From: Hexactinellida sp. DTS-2022
Taxonomy: Eukaryota; Porifera; Hexactinellida
NCBI GenBank assembly: GCA_028753945.1
Contig: JAPNXP010000001.1
Location: forward strand, 5,446,501 to 5,510,500
Direction: 5' to 3'
Length of the DNA stretch: 64,000 nucleotides
Below the pieces are notes generated by a model. The model was not told the origin of the DNA, did no database searches, and saw only the letters and a list, made by a program, of their open reading frames with translations. This document shows, one piece after another, positions 12,193 through 25,152 of this stretch (position 1 is the stretch's first letter; every line of letters begins with the position of its first letter). The translations under genes were made by a program, and so were the position numbers.

Positions 12193-12560
12193 GATATAAT
12201 GAATTTGATAAGAGATTTCTAAATGACTCGATGCTATATAGATATTAGAGATATAGAGAAGACATAGGTATCATAATTAGATGACAATAAAATCAATTAC
12301 AATTTCGCATAGGCAACAATGATTGATTGGAAACTTCAAAGAAGGATCTTAAAAGGCAACTTTATTTAGGGATTTACTGTTAATAATACATTAATGTATA
12401 AATATCTACGATTTGATAACATTTCCTTCTTTTGATATAAGTCGAATTTAAAAATAATTCAAATATAATGCATTCCTTAATAACATAACATATTTGCACC
12501 AATATGACTCAGATGAGACGAATGACTGAGCGATATCATATTGTATTTATACAATTATTG

Positions 12561-12750
12561 ATTCATAAGCACCCATTGACATTAAAAATAAACAAAAGTG
12601 CGTATACACTGGTGTATATACACTTGTAGCCAATATAGTTCATAAAGTGCATATACACCGGTGTACATGCATGTACACCAACTTATCAGTGTACATGCAT
12701 GTGCACTGGTGTACATGCATGTACACCAAAAGTGCATATACACTGCAACA
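12561..12750. repeat. Right terminal inverted repeat of the Ginger-like element
   Basis: Partner of 8,888-9,077. The inner edge is ATTCATAAGCACCC and the outer edge CACTGCAACA. Order and spacing of the TGTACATGCATGTACA palindromes are preserved. Confidence 0.9.
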
Positions 12751-13024
12751 TTGACACCTTGAGGTGATGATGACATCGTAAAAAAAATGTATTTTTACAA
12801 TTTTGTTAATTCGATATTTAAAATGGGTTAGTTGATGTTGGGTGATGACCCAACACACATAAAAAATGCTGAGTCATCAGCTATTATATTCTACTCAAAC
12901 TTGAATATTTCTAAAATGAAGTGAACTAAATGGAAACTTCCGCCACTCTAAGGGTCGATGCCTTCTGTAACACCTTTTGATATATTTTAACACCTTCATA
13001 GTGATGATGACATGGCGAAAAAAA

Positions 13025-13142
13025 AATCCAAAATTGCAGCTGTGCTGACAGCATGTCCCATTGGAGGCACTATCAATAAACAACCAACAAAATATAGTGC
13101 CACCAAAGGAACATGCGTCGGCACAGGCTGCAATTTTGGATT
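13025..13142 (+). repeat. Family hairpin 8
   Basis: Flanks A and three 60-mers plus C. It is the first hairpin after the Ginger-like insertion. The 5' arm GCAGCTGTGCTGAC differs from the 3' arm GCAGCCTGTGCCGAC. Confidence 0.9.
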
Positions 13143-13150
13143 TTTTTTTT

Positions 13151-13346
13151 ACTGTGCCGACTATACTATAGTATAGTGGCCCAGTATTGGAATCACTTCC
13201 TTTATTATTATTATTTTTATTTTTATTACTGTGCCGACTATACTATAGTATAGTGGCCCAGTATTGGAATCACTGCCTTTATTATTTTTACTGTGCCGAC
13301 CATACTATAGTATAGTGGCCCAGTATTGGAATCACTGCCTTTATTA
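13151..13346 (+). repeat. 60-mer array, 3 copies
   Basis: Three copies of the GGAATCACT subtype with T- and TTA-rich spacers, between hairpin 8 and a C module. Confidence 0.9.
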
Positions 13347-14081
13347 TTTTTTTTATTTTTATTTTTTCTCCGTAGACGGTGCCCTGACACACCTTTATAC
13401 ATAGAGAGCTGAAACTTGGCATGTAGGTGCGATGGGACCGTCTAATTTGCACCTGGTGTTACGATTTTTTATTAACAAGTTTTTGACACGCCTTAAACAC
13501 CTTTCAAAATTTGTCTGGTTCATAACTCAAAAAATGTTTTACTAAACCCCCAAATTTTATTTCACTTTTGGATTCACCATAAAATTCTGCGTCTGATGGG
13601 AGAAGAAATTTTCCAATAAAGGGGTCAATTTCTGCCATAAATTGGGGTTGAAATTTCTTTGTTTACTCACACTTCAATTTCAGTAAAGTGTTAAATCTAA
13701 TTCTATTGTTTCAACTTGTATTAATTATATTGATTTAACTTGTTAAATCCTACTCTAGTGATTCAACTTGCGATAATTATATTGATTCAACTTATAAATT
13801 CCAGCTGGCTTCTATTTAATTCTAGTATTACTATACAATGGATTAAATAAAATAATATAATATAAGGAATTTGTTGACTCAACTCAACCAACCATGGATA
13901 ACATTGCTAAAATAAATAACTAATAATATAACTTACTATCAATACATAATGAATGAATGGCAGTAAACTAAAGATGATTTACGGTAGAAACAAACTCAAA
14001 TTTATCTACCATTCCTTGTGACTCGGACCAATTAACAAATGGTTTTTGACACCTTGAGGCGTTGATGACTGGGCGAAAAAA

Positions 14082-14200
14082 AATCCAAAATTGCAGACCG
14101 TGCCGACAGCATGTTCCTTTGGAGGCACTATCAATAAACAAACAACATAATATAGTGCCACCAAAGGAACATGCGTCGGCACAGTCTGCAATTTTGGATT
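14082..14200 (+). repeat. Family hairpin 9
   Basis: Flanks B and C2. The arms share the rare GCAGAC- start (GCAGACCGTG and GCAGACTGTG), a near-paired change. Confidence 0.9.
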
Positions 14201-14930
14201 TTTTTATTTTTATTATTTTTTCTCCGTAGCAGGTGCCCTGGCCACACCTTTATACATTGAGGGCTGAAACTTGGCATGTAGATGTGGAAGGTCCTTCTAA
14301 TTTGCACCTGGGGTTACGATTTTTGATTAACAAATTTTTGACACATCTTTAACACCTTTCAAAATTTGTCTGGTCCATAACACAAAATATGTTTTACTAA
14401 ACCCCCAAATTTTATTTCACATTTGGATTCACCATAAAATTCTGCGTCTGATGGGAGAAGAAAACTTTCAATAAAGAGTTTTATTTCTGCCATAAATGGG
14501 GGTTGAAATTTCTTTGTTTACTCACACTTCAGTTTCAGTATAACTGTTAAATCTAATTCCATTGTTTCAACTTGTAATAATTATATTGGTTAACTTGTTA
14601 AATCTTACTCTATTGATTCAACTTGCGATAATTAAATTGATTGAACTTATAAATTGCAGCTGGCTTCTATTTAATTTACCATACAATGGATTAAATAAAA
14701 TAATATAATATAAGGAATTTGTTGACTTAATTCAACTCAACCGTGGATAACAATGCTAATATAAATAACTAATAATATAATTTATTATCAATACATAATG
14801 AATGAATGGCATCAGACTCAAGATGCTTTAAGATAGAAACAAACTTCAAATTTATCTACCGTTCCTTGTGACTCGGACCAATTAACATATGCTTCTTCAC
14901 ACCTTGGGCGTTGATGACTTGGCGAAAAAA

Positions 14931-15050
14931 AATCCAAAATTGCAGCCTGCGCCGACAGCATGTTCCTTTGGAGGCGCTATCAATAAACAACCAACAAATT
15001 ATAGTGCCACCAAAGGAACATGCTGTCGGCACAGGTTGCAATTTTGGATT
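14931..15050. repeat. Family hairpin 10, orientation switch point
   Basis: The left flank is end module B in forward orientation and the right flank is end module A inverted (CGCCATGTCATCATCAC). Both arms carry the extra A that normally marks only the 5' arm (GACAGCATG and CATGCTGTC), and both carry GGAGGC or GGTGGC-type tips, so the hairpin looks assembled from two 5' arms. Forward units end and reverse units begin here. Confidence 0.9.
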
Positions 15051-16134
15051 TTTTTTTCGCCATGTCATCATCACTATGAAGGTATTAAATTATTTCAAAA
15101 AGTTGTTTCAGAAGGCCTCGACCCTTAGAGTGGTGGAAGTTTCCATTTATCTCACTTCATTTTAGAGATATTCAAGTTTGAGTAGAATATAATAGCTGAT
15201 GACTCAGCATTTTTATGTGAGTGTTGGGTCATCACCCAACATCAACTAACCCATTTTAAATATCGAATTATCAAAATTGTAAAAACACATTTTTTTAACG
15301 ATGTCATCATCACCTCAAGGTGTCAAGACCCACTTGTATAGGTTGCACGTGCCATAAAGACTAATTGATAAATTTAAAGATTGTTTCCATCTTATATCAT
15401 TTCTGAGATTAATGAAATTTAGATAATTAGTATAATATTTAATTAATCTATTAATAATTTAACACCAATATTATGGTCATCAAAATAAATTAAGTTCAAT
15501 TATTTGTAAGTATTATTAATCTAAATTGAATTTCACTATCATATTTGAATTCAGCGCACTCGATAACCCCACTAATCTATTTGGAACCATCTCTATAAGT
15601 TAAACACAGCGAATTAATTAGAATTAAATTTTCATGTATCCATTGTGCAAGAATATTCGAAGCAGAAATATATATAATCACATAATCTGTCGTTGTTATG
15701 GAATGTAGAATCTTAGTTTTCAATTATAAAATAGAAGCCTACTCGATCTCACAAGTTGAATCACTAGAATTATCGCAAGGTGAAACAATAGAATTAGATT
15801 TAACACTTTCAATTGATCTGAAGTGTTAGTAAACAAAGAAATTTCAACCCCCATTTATGGCATGAATTACCAATTCTAAAATTTGCATTTTTTCCCATCA
15901 GACGCAGAATTTTATCGTGAATCCAATAGTCAAAAAAATTGTGGCTTTAATATAACATTTTTTGAGTTAAGAACCAGACAAAGTTTGAAAGGTGTTAAAA
16001 ATGTGTAAAAATTTGTTAATAAAAAATCTTAACCCCAGGTGCACATCTGTAACCCATGAGACCCTAAAAATTTGGGCTTCTAGTTAACTAAACTCTGTTG
16101 TGTGTAGAGGATACGGACTAATAATAATAAAAAA

Positions 16135-16253
16135 AATCCAAAATTGCAGCCTGTGCCGACGCATGTTCCTTTGGTGGCACTATATTTTGTTGGTTGTTTA
16201 TTTATAGTGCCTCCAAAAGGACATGCTGTCGGCGCAGGCTGCAATTTTGGATT
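16135..16253 (-). repeat. Family hairpin 11
   Basis: Reverse orientation; flanks A and D. Arms GCAGCCTGCG (5') and GCAGCCTGTG (3'). Confidence 0.9.
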
Positions 16254-17325
16254 TTTTTTTCGCCATGTCATCATCACTATGAAGGTGTTAAATTATTTCA
16301 AAAAGGTGTTACAGAAGGCATCGACCCTTAGAGTGGTGGAAGTTTCCATTTAGTTCATATAATTTTAGAGATATTCAAGTTTGAGTAGAATATAATAGCT
16401 GATGACTCAGCATTTTTTATGTGTGTGTTGGGTCATCACCCAACATCAACTAACCCATTTTAAATATCGAATTAACAAAATTGTAAAAATACAATTTTTT
16501 GACGATGTCATCATCACCTCAAGGTGTCAAGACCCACTTGTATAGGTGGCACGTGCCATAAGGACTAATTGCTAAATTGAAAGTTTGTTTCCATCTTATA
16601 TCATTTCTGAGATTAATGAAATTTAGATAATTAGTATAATATTTAATCAATCTATTAATAATTTAACACCAATATTATGTACGTCAAAATAAATTAAGTT
16701 CAATTATTTGTAATTACTATTATTCTAAATTGAATTTCACTATCATATTTGAATTCAGCGCACTCGATAACCCCACTAATCTATTTGGAACTATCTATAT
16801 AAGTTAAACACAGAGCGAATTAATTAGAATTAAATTTGTCATGTATCCATTGTGCAAGAATATTCTAAGCAGAAATAAATATAATCACATAATCTGTCGT
16901 TGTTATGGAATGTAGAATCTTAGTTTTCAATCATAAAATAGAAGCCTACTCGATCTCACAAGTTGAATCACTAGAATTATTGCAAGGTGAAACAATAGAA
17001 TTAGATTCAACACTTTCAATTGAACTGAAGTGTTAGTAAACAAAGGAAACTTGCAACTCAATTGTGGCACAAACGAAACCCAATTTAAAAATTCGTGCAC
17101 TGTGAAAAGGTGTAGAATTTAATTATCTATCGAATGCATATAAATTAAATATTCGCGCACTATTTATTGTTCTTTTTCAAATATTAAACAGGTGCAAATA
17201 TGTGTCCAAAAAAATGTAATAAAAAATCGTGACCCCAGGTGCACATCTGTAACCCATGAGACACCCATCCTAAAAATTTGGGCTCTTAGTTGACAAAACT
17301 CTGTTCTGTGGAGTGGCTACGGATA

Positions 17326-17326
<1 letters not shown>

Positions 17327-17369
<43 letters not shown>
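17327..17369. repeat. (AAT)n microsatellite between start module and hairpin
   Basis: About 14 uninterrupted AAT triplets fill the position where other units have 6-20 bp of A- or TAA-rich sequence. 60-mers are found at this same position in other units. Confidence 0.95.
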
Positions 17370-17371
<2 letters not shown>

Positions 17372-17487
17372 TCCAAAATTGCAGCTGTGCCGACGCATCT
17401 TCCTTTGGTGGCACTATATTTTGTTGTTTGTTTATTGATAGTGCCTCCAAAGGAACATGCTGTCGGCACAGTCTGCAATTTTGGATT
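17370..17487 (-). repeat. Family hairpin 12
   Basis: Reverse orientation; flanks B and D, with a long (AAT)n run between hairpin and D module. Arms discordant: GCAGACTGTG (5') and GCAGCTGTG (3'). Confidence 0.9.
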
Positions 17488-18218
17488 TTTTTTCGCCCAG
17501 TCATCAACGCCTCAAGGTGTCAAAAACGATTTGTTAATTGGTCCGAGTCACAAGGAATGGTAGATAAATTTGAAGTTTGTTTCTACCGTAAACCATCTTT
17601 AGTTTACTGCCATTCATTCATTATATATTGATAATAAGTTATATTAATAGTTATTTATTTTAGCAATGTTATCCATGGTTGGTTGAGTTGAGTCAACAAA
17701 TTCCTTGTATTATATTATTTAATTTAATCCATTGTATAGTAATACTAGAATTAAATAGAAGCCAGCTGGAATTTATAAGCTAAATCAATATAATTATCGC
17801 AAGTTCAATCACTAGAGTAGGATTTAACAAATTAAATCAATATAATTATTACAAGTTGAAACAATGGAATTAGATTTCACAGTTTTATTGAAATTGAAGT
17901 GTGAGTAAACAAAGAAATTTCAACCCCCATTAATGGCAGAAATTAAACCAATTTTAACAAATTTTCTTCTCCCATCAGACGCAGAATTTTAAGATGAATC
18001 TAAATATGAAATAAAATTTTGGGGTTATTAAAACATATTTTGAGTTATGGACCAGACAAATTTTGAAAGGTGTTAAAGATGTGTCAAAAATTTCTTAATA
18101 CAAAATCGTAACCCCAGGTGCAAATTAGACGTCGACTCCGAATCTACATGCCAAGTTTCAGCCCTCTATGTATATAGGTGTGCCCAGGGCACCGTCTACG
18201 GAGAAAGAATAATAATAA

Positions 18219-18336
18219 AATCCAAAATTGCAGCCTGTGCCGACGCATGTTCCTTTTGTGGCACTATATTTTGGTGGTGGTTTATTTATAGTGCCTCCAA
18301 AGGATCATGCTGTCGTCACAGCTGCAATTTTGGATT
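18219..18336 (-). repeat. Family hairpin 13
   Basis: Reverse orientation; a diverged B flank and a C-type flank. The 5' arm has GCAGCTGTGACGAC and the 3' arm GCAGCCTGTGCCGAC. Confidence 0.85.
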
Positions 18337-19650
18337 TTTTCGCCATCTTATGAACGCCTCATAGTGTTTAGACTCATTTAACAAGTTGTATGGTACAAAG
18401 GAACGATTGTTGATTTTAAATTATTTCTATCTTGAACCACCTTGAGTTTAATGCCATTCATTCATTATGTATAGATAATAATTTATATAAATAGTTAATT
18501 ATTTGAGCAATGTTATCCACTGTGATTTGAGTTAAGTAAACAAATTCCCAATATAATTTACTTTGCTTTAATCCATTGAATATTAATATACTGTTAAAAA
18601 TTGGAAATAAGCATACTTGTTTACTTAGAATGACAAAAGGATTAAGTTTATATTTCCATTATAAATGCGTTATAATTATCCCCCCCCTATCACTCTAATA
18701 CAATTCGGACACCAAACACGCACACAGACGAATAGTCATTTAATAGATATTCCATTTCATTAATCCATTGTTTGTATATCTGTCATCGTTTTAAAATTGA
18801 AATCAGCATACTCGCTTACTTTGAATGATATATGGGGATTAAGTTTATATTTCCATTATAAATGCGTTATAAACCCCCCTTACACTCTAATACATTTCGG
18901 GCACCAAGCATATACATAGACAAATATTTATACAAATAGATATTCCATCTCATTAATCCATTGTTTGAATATCAGAATCGTTCTGAAATTGAATAACTGT
19001 TGAGTTAAATTGAATTTTCTTATAGGAGAAAACTTTAATACAACTATTGTATTAGAAATCGATTTATATAGTAGCAGCTATTGAATCAAATTGAATTATT
19101 CATATACACTAGAATACTTTATTGTAACTATGATATCAGAAATTGATTTGTATAGTAATAGCTATTGAATGTAAATTAACTATTCATATATTCTAGAATT
19201 CTTTATTGTAATTATGATATCAACAATAACTTGAATCGAAATAACACTGAATCTAATTGAATTATTCATAAATATAGTTATTCATTGGAACCACGAAATA
19301 ATTGCATAATTGAATATTAATGAATTTATGATTTTAGAAAGTTAAGGGTGAATTGTGGCAACTTTGAGCCTAATTATTGGGAAAATGAGGACAGATTAAA
19401 AAAATCGTGAAGAGCTATCAGTTGCAAAATACTTTTCTGATACTAATGATTCTAAATTTTTTCTTGTTATTGCATTTATTTTCTTATGGGACAAAAAAAG
19501 CTAAAAGTCCCGTTAAATATTTTCCCAAGTCGAAATTAATAAATCGTGACCCCAGGTGCACATCTGTGACCCATGAGACATATATTCTGAAAATTTTGGC
19601 TCTTAGTTAATAAAACTCTGGTCAGTAGAGAGGCTACGGACCAATAATAA

Positions 19651-20320
19651 CCAAGGCAGTAAGATTAGAACTGGGCCACTATACTATAGTATAGTCGGCA
19701 CAGTAAAAATAATAATAATAAAGGCAGTGATTCCAATACTGGGCCACTATACTAAAGTATAGTCGGCACAGTAATAACTAACCAAGGCAGTAAGATTAGA
19801 ACTGGGCCACTATACTATAGTATAGTCGGCACAGTAATAATAACCAAAGCACTAAGACCAATACTGGGCCACTATACTATAGTATAGTCGGCACAGTAAT
19901 AACCAAGGCACTAAGACCAATACTGGGCCACTATACTATAGTATAGTCGGCACAGTAATAATAAAGGCAATGATTCCAATACTGGGCCACTATACTATAG
20001 TATAGTCGGCACAGTAATAAAGGCAGTGATTCCAATACTGGGCCACTATACTATAGTATAGTCGGCACAGTAATAAAGGCAGTGATTCCAATACTGGGCC
20101 ACTATACTATAGTATAGTCGGCACAGTAATAATAAAGGCAGTGATTCCAATACTGGGCCACTATACTATAGTATAGTCGGCACAGTAATAATAATAACCA
20201 ACCAAAGCACTAAGATTAGAACTGGGCCACTATACTATAGTATAGTCGGCACAGTAGTAATAACCAAGGCACTAAGACCAATACTGGGCCACTATACTAT
20301 AGTATAGTCGGCACAGTAAT
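19651..20320 (-). repeat. 60-mer array, 11 copies
   Basis: The longest array in the window, between a D module and hairpin 14. Two subtypes alternate: GGCAGTGATTCCAATACTGG and AGCACTAAGA(CCAATA/TTAGAA)CTGG, each followed by the dyad, CGGCACAG and TAATAA spacers. The dyad is unbroken in 10 of 11 copies; the second copy reads ACTAAAGT. Confidence 0.95.
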
Positions 20321-20324
20321 AAAA

Positions 20325-20443
20325 AATCCAAAATTGCACCCTGTGTCGACGCATGTTCCTTTGGTGGCACTATATTTTGTTGGTTGTTTATTGATAGTGC
20401 CTCCAAAGGAACATGCTGTCGGCGCAGGCTGCTATTTTGGATT
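20325..20443 (-). repeat. Family hairpin 14
   Basis: Reverse orientation; flanks B and the 11-copy 60-mer array. Arms discordant: GCAGCCTGCG (5') and GCACCCTGTG (3'). Confidence 0.9.
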
Positions 20444-21174
20444 TTTTTTCGCCAAGTCATCAACGCCCAAGGTGTGAAGAAGCATTTGTTAATTGGTCCG
20501 AGTCACAAGGAACGGTAGATAAATTTGAAGTTTGTTTCTATCTTAAACCATCTTGAGTTTGATGCCATTCATTCATTATGTATTGATAATAAATTATATT
20601 ATTAGTTATTTATCTTAGCATTGTTATCCACGGTTGAGTTGAATTAAGTCAACAAATTCCTTATATTATATTATTTAATTTAATCCATTGTATGGTAAAT
20701 TAAATAGAAGCCAGCTGCAATTTATAAGTTAATTCAATTTAATTATCGCAAGTTGAATCAATAGAGTAGATTTAACAAGTTAAATCAATATAATTATTAC
20801 AAGTTGAAACAATGGAATTAGATTTAACAGTTATACTGAAACTGAAGTGTGAGTAAACAAAGAAATTTCAACCCCCATTTATGGCAGAAATAAAACTCTT
20901 TATTGAAAGTTTTCTTCTCCCATCAGACGCGGAATTTTATGGTGAATCCAAATGTGAAATAAAATTTGGGGGTTTAGTAAAACATATTTTGTGTTATGGA
21001 CCAGACAAATTTTGAAAGGTGTTAAAGATGTGTCAAAAATTTCTTAATCAAAAATCGTTACCCCAGGTGCAAATTAGACGGTCCCATCGCACCTACATGC
21101 AAAGTTTAAGCCCATCAACTATAAAGCTCTGGCCAGGGCACCGTCTACGGAGAAAAAATAATAAAAATAATAAA

Positions 21175-21291
21175 AATCCAAAATTGCAGCTGTGCCGACG
21201 CATGTTCCTTTCGTGGCACTATATTTTGTTGATGGTTTATTGATCGTGCCTCCAAAGGAACATGCTGTCGGCGCAGGCTGCAATTTTGGAT
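21175..21291 (-). repeat. Family hairpin 15
   Basis: Reverse orientation; flanks B and C. Arms GCAGCCTGCG (5') and GCAGCTGTG (3'). Confidence 0.9.
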
Positions 21292-22021
21292 TTTTTTTCG
21301 CCAAGTCATCAACGCCCAAGGTGTGAAGAAGCATTTGTTATTTGGTCCGAGTCACAAGGAACAGTAGATAAATTTGAAGTTTGTTTCTATCATAAACCAT
21401 CTAGAGTTTAATGCCATTCATTCATTATGTATTGATAATAAATTATATTATTAGTTAGTTATTTTAGCAATGTTATCCACGGTGATTTGAGTTTAGTCAA
21501 CAAATTCCTTATATTATTATATTTTATTTAATCCATTGTATAGTAATACTAGAATTAAATAGAAGCCAGCTGGAATTTATAAGTTGAATCAATTTAATTA
21601 TCGCAAGTTGAAACACTAGTGAAAGCTTTAACAAGTTAAATCAATATAATTATTACAAGTTGAAACAATGGAATTAGATTTCACAGTTTTTTTGAAATAG
21701 AAGTGTTGAGTAAACAAAGGAATTTCAACCCCCATTTATGGCAGAAATTAAACCAATTTTAACAAATTTTCTTGTCCCATCAGACGCAGAATTTTATGGT
21801 GAATCCAAATGTGAAATAAAATTTGGGGGTTTAGTAAAACATTTTTCTAGCTATGGACCAGACAAATTTTGAAAGGTGTTAAAGATGTGTCAAAAATTTG
21901 TTAATAAAAAATCGAAACCCCAGGTGCAAATTAGACGGTCCATACGCACCTACATGCCAAGTTTCAGCCCATCAACTATAAAGCTCTGGCCAGGGCACCG
22001 TCTACGGAGAAAAAAAAAAAA

Positions 22022-22139
22022 AATACAAAATTGCATCCTGTGCCGACGCATGTCCTTAGGTGGCACTATATTTTGGTGGTGGTTTATTGATAGTGCCTCC
22101 AAAGGAACATGCTGTCGGCACAAGCTGCAATTTTGTATT
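22022..22139 (-). repeat. Family hairpin 16
   Basis: Reverse orientation; flanks A and C. Both outer ends read ATACAAAATTG in place of ATCCAAAATTG, a change present on both arms. The inner tags differ (GCAGCTTGTG and GCATCCTGTG). Confidence 0.9.
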
Positions 22140-23453
22140 TTTTTTCGCCTAGTCATCATCACTATGAAGGTGTTAAATTATTACAGAAAGGTGTTTCAGT
22201 AGGCAACGACCCTTATAGTGGTGGAAGTTTCCATTTAGCTCACTTCATTTGAGAGATATTCAAGTTTCAGTAGAATATAATCTGTGATGACTCAGCATTT
22301 TTAAAGTGCGTGTTGGGTATTCACCCAACTCCAACCAACCCATGCGAATTATTTAATTCACAAAATTGTAAAAATACATTTTTTTGACGATGTCATCATC
22401 ACCTCATGGTGTCAAGACCCACTTGTATAGGTGGTACGTGGCATAAGGACCAATTGATAAATTGAAAGTTTGTTTCTATCTTGTATCATCTCAGAGATTA
22501 ATGAAATTTAGCTAATTAGTATAAATATTTAATTAATAAATTAATAATTTAACACCATTATTATGTACAGCAAAATAAATAAAGTTCAATTATTTGCACT
22601 TATTATTAATTAAATCGAATTTCAATATCATATTTGAATTCAGCGCAATCGATAACCCCAATAATCCAATTGGAACCGTCTATAAGTTAAATACAAAAGG
22701 AATTAATTATAATTATATACGTCAGTACATTAATTGTGCAAGAATATTCTCGCCGAAATATTTATAATCACTAAATCTGTCGTTGTTGTGGAATGTAAAA
22801 TCTTAACGGTTCTATCATAAACCATCTTGAGTTTAATGCCATTCATTCATTATGTATTGATAATAAGTTATATTATTAGTTATTTATTTAAGCAATGTTA
22901 TCCATGGTTGGTTGAGTTGAGTCAACAAATTCCATATATTATATTATTTAATTTAATCCATTGTATAGTAATGCTAGAATTAAATAGAAGCCAGCTGGAA
23001 TTTATAAGTTAAATCAATATAATTATCGCAAGTTAAATCACTAGAGTAGGATTTAACAAGTTAAATCAATATAATTATTACAAGTTGAAACAATAGAATA
23101 AGATTTAACACTTTACTGAAATTGAAGTGTGAGTAAACAAAGAAATTTCAACCCCCATTTATGGCAGAAATTGACCCCTTTTTTGGAAAATTTATTCTCC
23201 CATCAGACGCAGAATTTTATGGCGATTCCAAATATGAAATAAAATTTGGGGGTTTAGTAAAACATATTTTGAGTTATGGACCAGACAAATTTTGAAAGGT
23301 GTTAAAGATGTGTCCAAAATTTGTTAATCAAAAATCGTAACCCCAGGTGCAAATTAGACGGTCCCATTGCACCTACATGCCAAGTTTCAGCCCATTTACT
23401 ATAAAGCTCTGGCCAGGGCACCGTCTACGGAGAAAAATAGAAAAAATAATATT

Positions 23454-23582
23454 AAAGGCAGTAAGATTAGAACTGGGCCACTATACTATAGTATAGTCGG
23501 CACAGTAATAATAAAAATAATAATAATAAAGGCAGTGATTCCAATACTGGGCCACTATACTATAGTATAGTCGGCACAGTAA
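23454..23582 (-). repeat. 60-mer array, 2 copies (triplication copy 1)
   Basis: One TTAGAACTGG and one CCAATACTGG subtype in fixed order, repeated in each unit of the triplication. Confidence 0.9.
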
Positions 23583-23585
23583 AAA

Positions 23586-23704
23586 AATCCAAAATTGCAG
23601 CCTGTGCGGACGCATGATCCTTTGGTGGCACTATATTTTGTTGTTGGTTTATTGATAGTGCCTCCAAAGGAACATGCTGTCGGCACAGGCTGCAATTTTG
23701 GATT
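23586..23704 (-). repeat. Family hairpin 17 (triplication copy 1)
   Basis: Flanks A and two 60-mers plus C. Differs from its two tandem copies by GTGCGGACG. Confidence 0.9.
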
Positions 23705-25020
23705 TTTTTTTTCGCCATGTCATCATCACTATGAAGGTGTTAAATTATTTCAAAAAGGTGTTACAGAAGGCATCGACCCTTAGAGTGGTGGAAGTTTCCA
23801 TTTAGTTCATATAATTTTAGAGATATTCAAGTTTGAGTAGAATATAATAGCTGATGACTCAGCATTTTTAAAGTGCGTGTTGGGTATTCACCCAACTCCA
23901 ACCAACCCATGCGAATTATTTAATTCACAAAATTGTAAAAATACATTTTTTTGACGATGTCATCATCACCTCATGGTGTCAAGACCCACTTGTATAGGTG
24001 GTACGTGGCATAAGGACCAATTGATAAATTGAAAGTTTGTTTCTATCTTGTATCATCTCAGAGATTAATGAAATTTAGCTAATTAGTATAAATATTTAAT
24101 TAATAAATTAATAATTTAACACCATTATTATGTACAGCAAAATAAATAAAGTTCAATTATTTGCACTTATTATTAATTAAATCGAATTTCAATATCATAT
24201 TTGAATTCAGCGCAATCGATAACCCCAATAATCCAATTGGAACCGTCTATAAGTTAAATACAAAAGGAATTAATTATAATTATATACGTCAGTACATTAA
24301 TTGTGCAAGAATATTCTCGCCGAAATATTTATAATCACTAAATCTGTCGTTGTTGTGGAATGTAAAATCTTAACGGTTCTATCATAAACCATCTTGAGTT
24401 TAATGCCATTCATTCATTATGTATTGATAATAAGTTATATTATTAGTTATTTATTTAAGCAATGTTATCCATGGTTGGTTGAGTTGAGTCAACAAATTCC
24501 ATATATTATATTATTTAATTTAATCCATTGTATAGTAATGCTAGAATTAAATAGAAGCCAGCTGGAATTTATAAGTTAAATCAATATAATTATCGCAAGT
24601 TAAATCACTAGAGTAGGATTTAACAAGTTAAATCAATATAATTATTACAAGTTGAAACAATAGAATAAGATTTAACACTTTACTGAAATTGAAGTGTGAG
24701 TAAACAAAGAAATTTCAACCCCCATTTATGGCAGAAATTGACCCCTTTTTTGGAAAATTTATTCTCCCATCAAACGCAGAATTTTATGGCGATTCCAAAT
24801 ATGAAATAAAATTTGGGGGTTTAGTAAAACATATTTTGAGTTATGGACCAGACAAATTTTGAAAGGTGTTAAAGATGTGTCCAAAATTTGTTAATCAAAA
24901 ATCGTAACCCCAGGTGCAAATTAGACGGTCCCATTGCACCTACATGCCAAGTTTCAGCCCATTTACTATAAAGCTCTGGCCAGGGCACCGTCTACGGAGA
25001 AAAATAGAAAAAATAATATT

Positions 25021-25149
25021 AAAGGCAGTAAGATTAGAACTGGGCCACTATACTATAGTATAGTCGGCACAGTAATAATAAAAATAATAATAATAAAGGC
25101 AGTGATTCCAATACTGGGCCACTATACTATAGTATAGTCGGCACAGTAA
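25021..25149 (-). repeat. 60-mer array, 2 copies (triplication copy 2)
   Basis: Same pair of subtypes as at 23,454. Confidence 0.9.
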
Positions 25150-25152
25150 AAA

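Larger units (their letters stand above)
8888..12750 (-). mobile_element. Ginger-like (integrase-type) DNA transposon, apparently intact
   Basis: A 3,863-bp element. Both ends start TGTTGCAGTGTATATGCACT, with terminal inverted repeats of about 190 bp each. The 4-bp target duplication TTGA stands at 8,884-8,887 and 12,751-12,754. The empty site is visible in related units (GTGGGTCTTGACACCTTGAG). One two-exon gene on the minus strand encodes a retrovirus-type integrase with no reverse transcriptase, protease or gag. TG...CA ends, 4-bp duplications, long terminal inverted repeats and an integrase-like transposase are the known marks of the Ginger group. The open gene, clean ends and exact duplication suggest recent activity. 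Confidence 0.88.
1..14990 (+). repeat. Left repeat block, forward-orientation units
   Basis: Head-to-tail copies of an AT-rich non-coding unit. Hairpin-to-hairpin spacing is about 1.43-1.5 kb for long units and about 0.85 kb for short ones. Each unit runs from a start module (TCCGTAG, then GCACCTGGGGTTACGA), through a common body (CTGGTCCATAACTCAAAA, CTGATGGGAGAAGAAA, CAGCTGGCTTCTATTTAAT, GTTGACTCAACTC), to an end module and a hairpin. The long end module A adds about 600 bp ending TGATGATGACATGGCG. The short end module B ends GCGTTGATGACTTGGCG. I see no protein gene in it apart from the transposon at 8,888-12,750. The short open frames here are mostly translations of the hairpins. Body copies are interrupted by a MITE at 4,633-4,810. 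Confidence 0.9.

Noticed and set aside
19651..20320. CRISPR-like array of repeats and spacers.
   Set aside because: Spacers are TAA-rich and similar, repeats contain the variable part, no cas genes exist, and the genome is animal.
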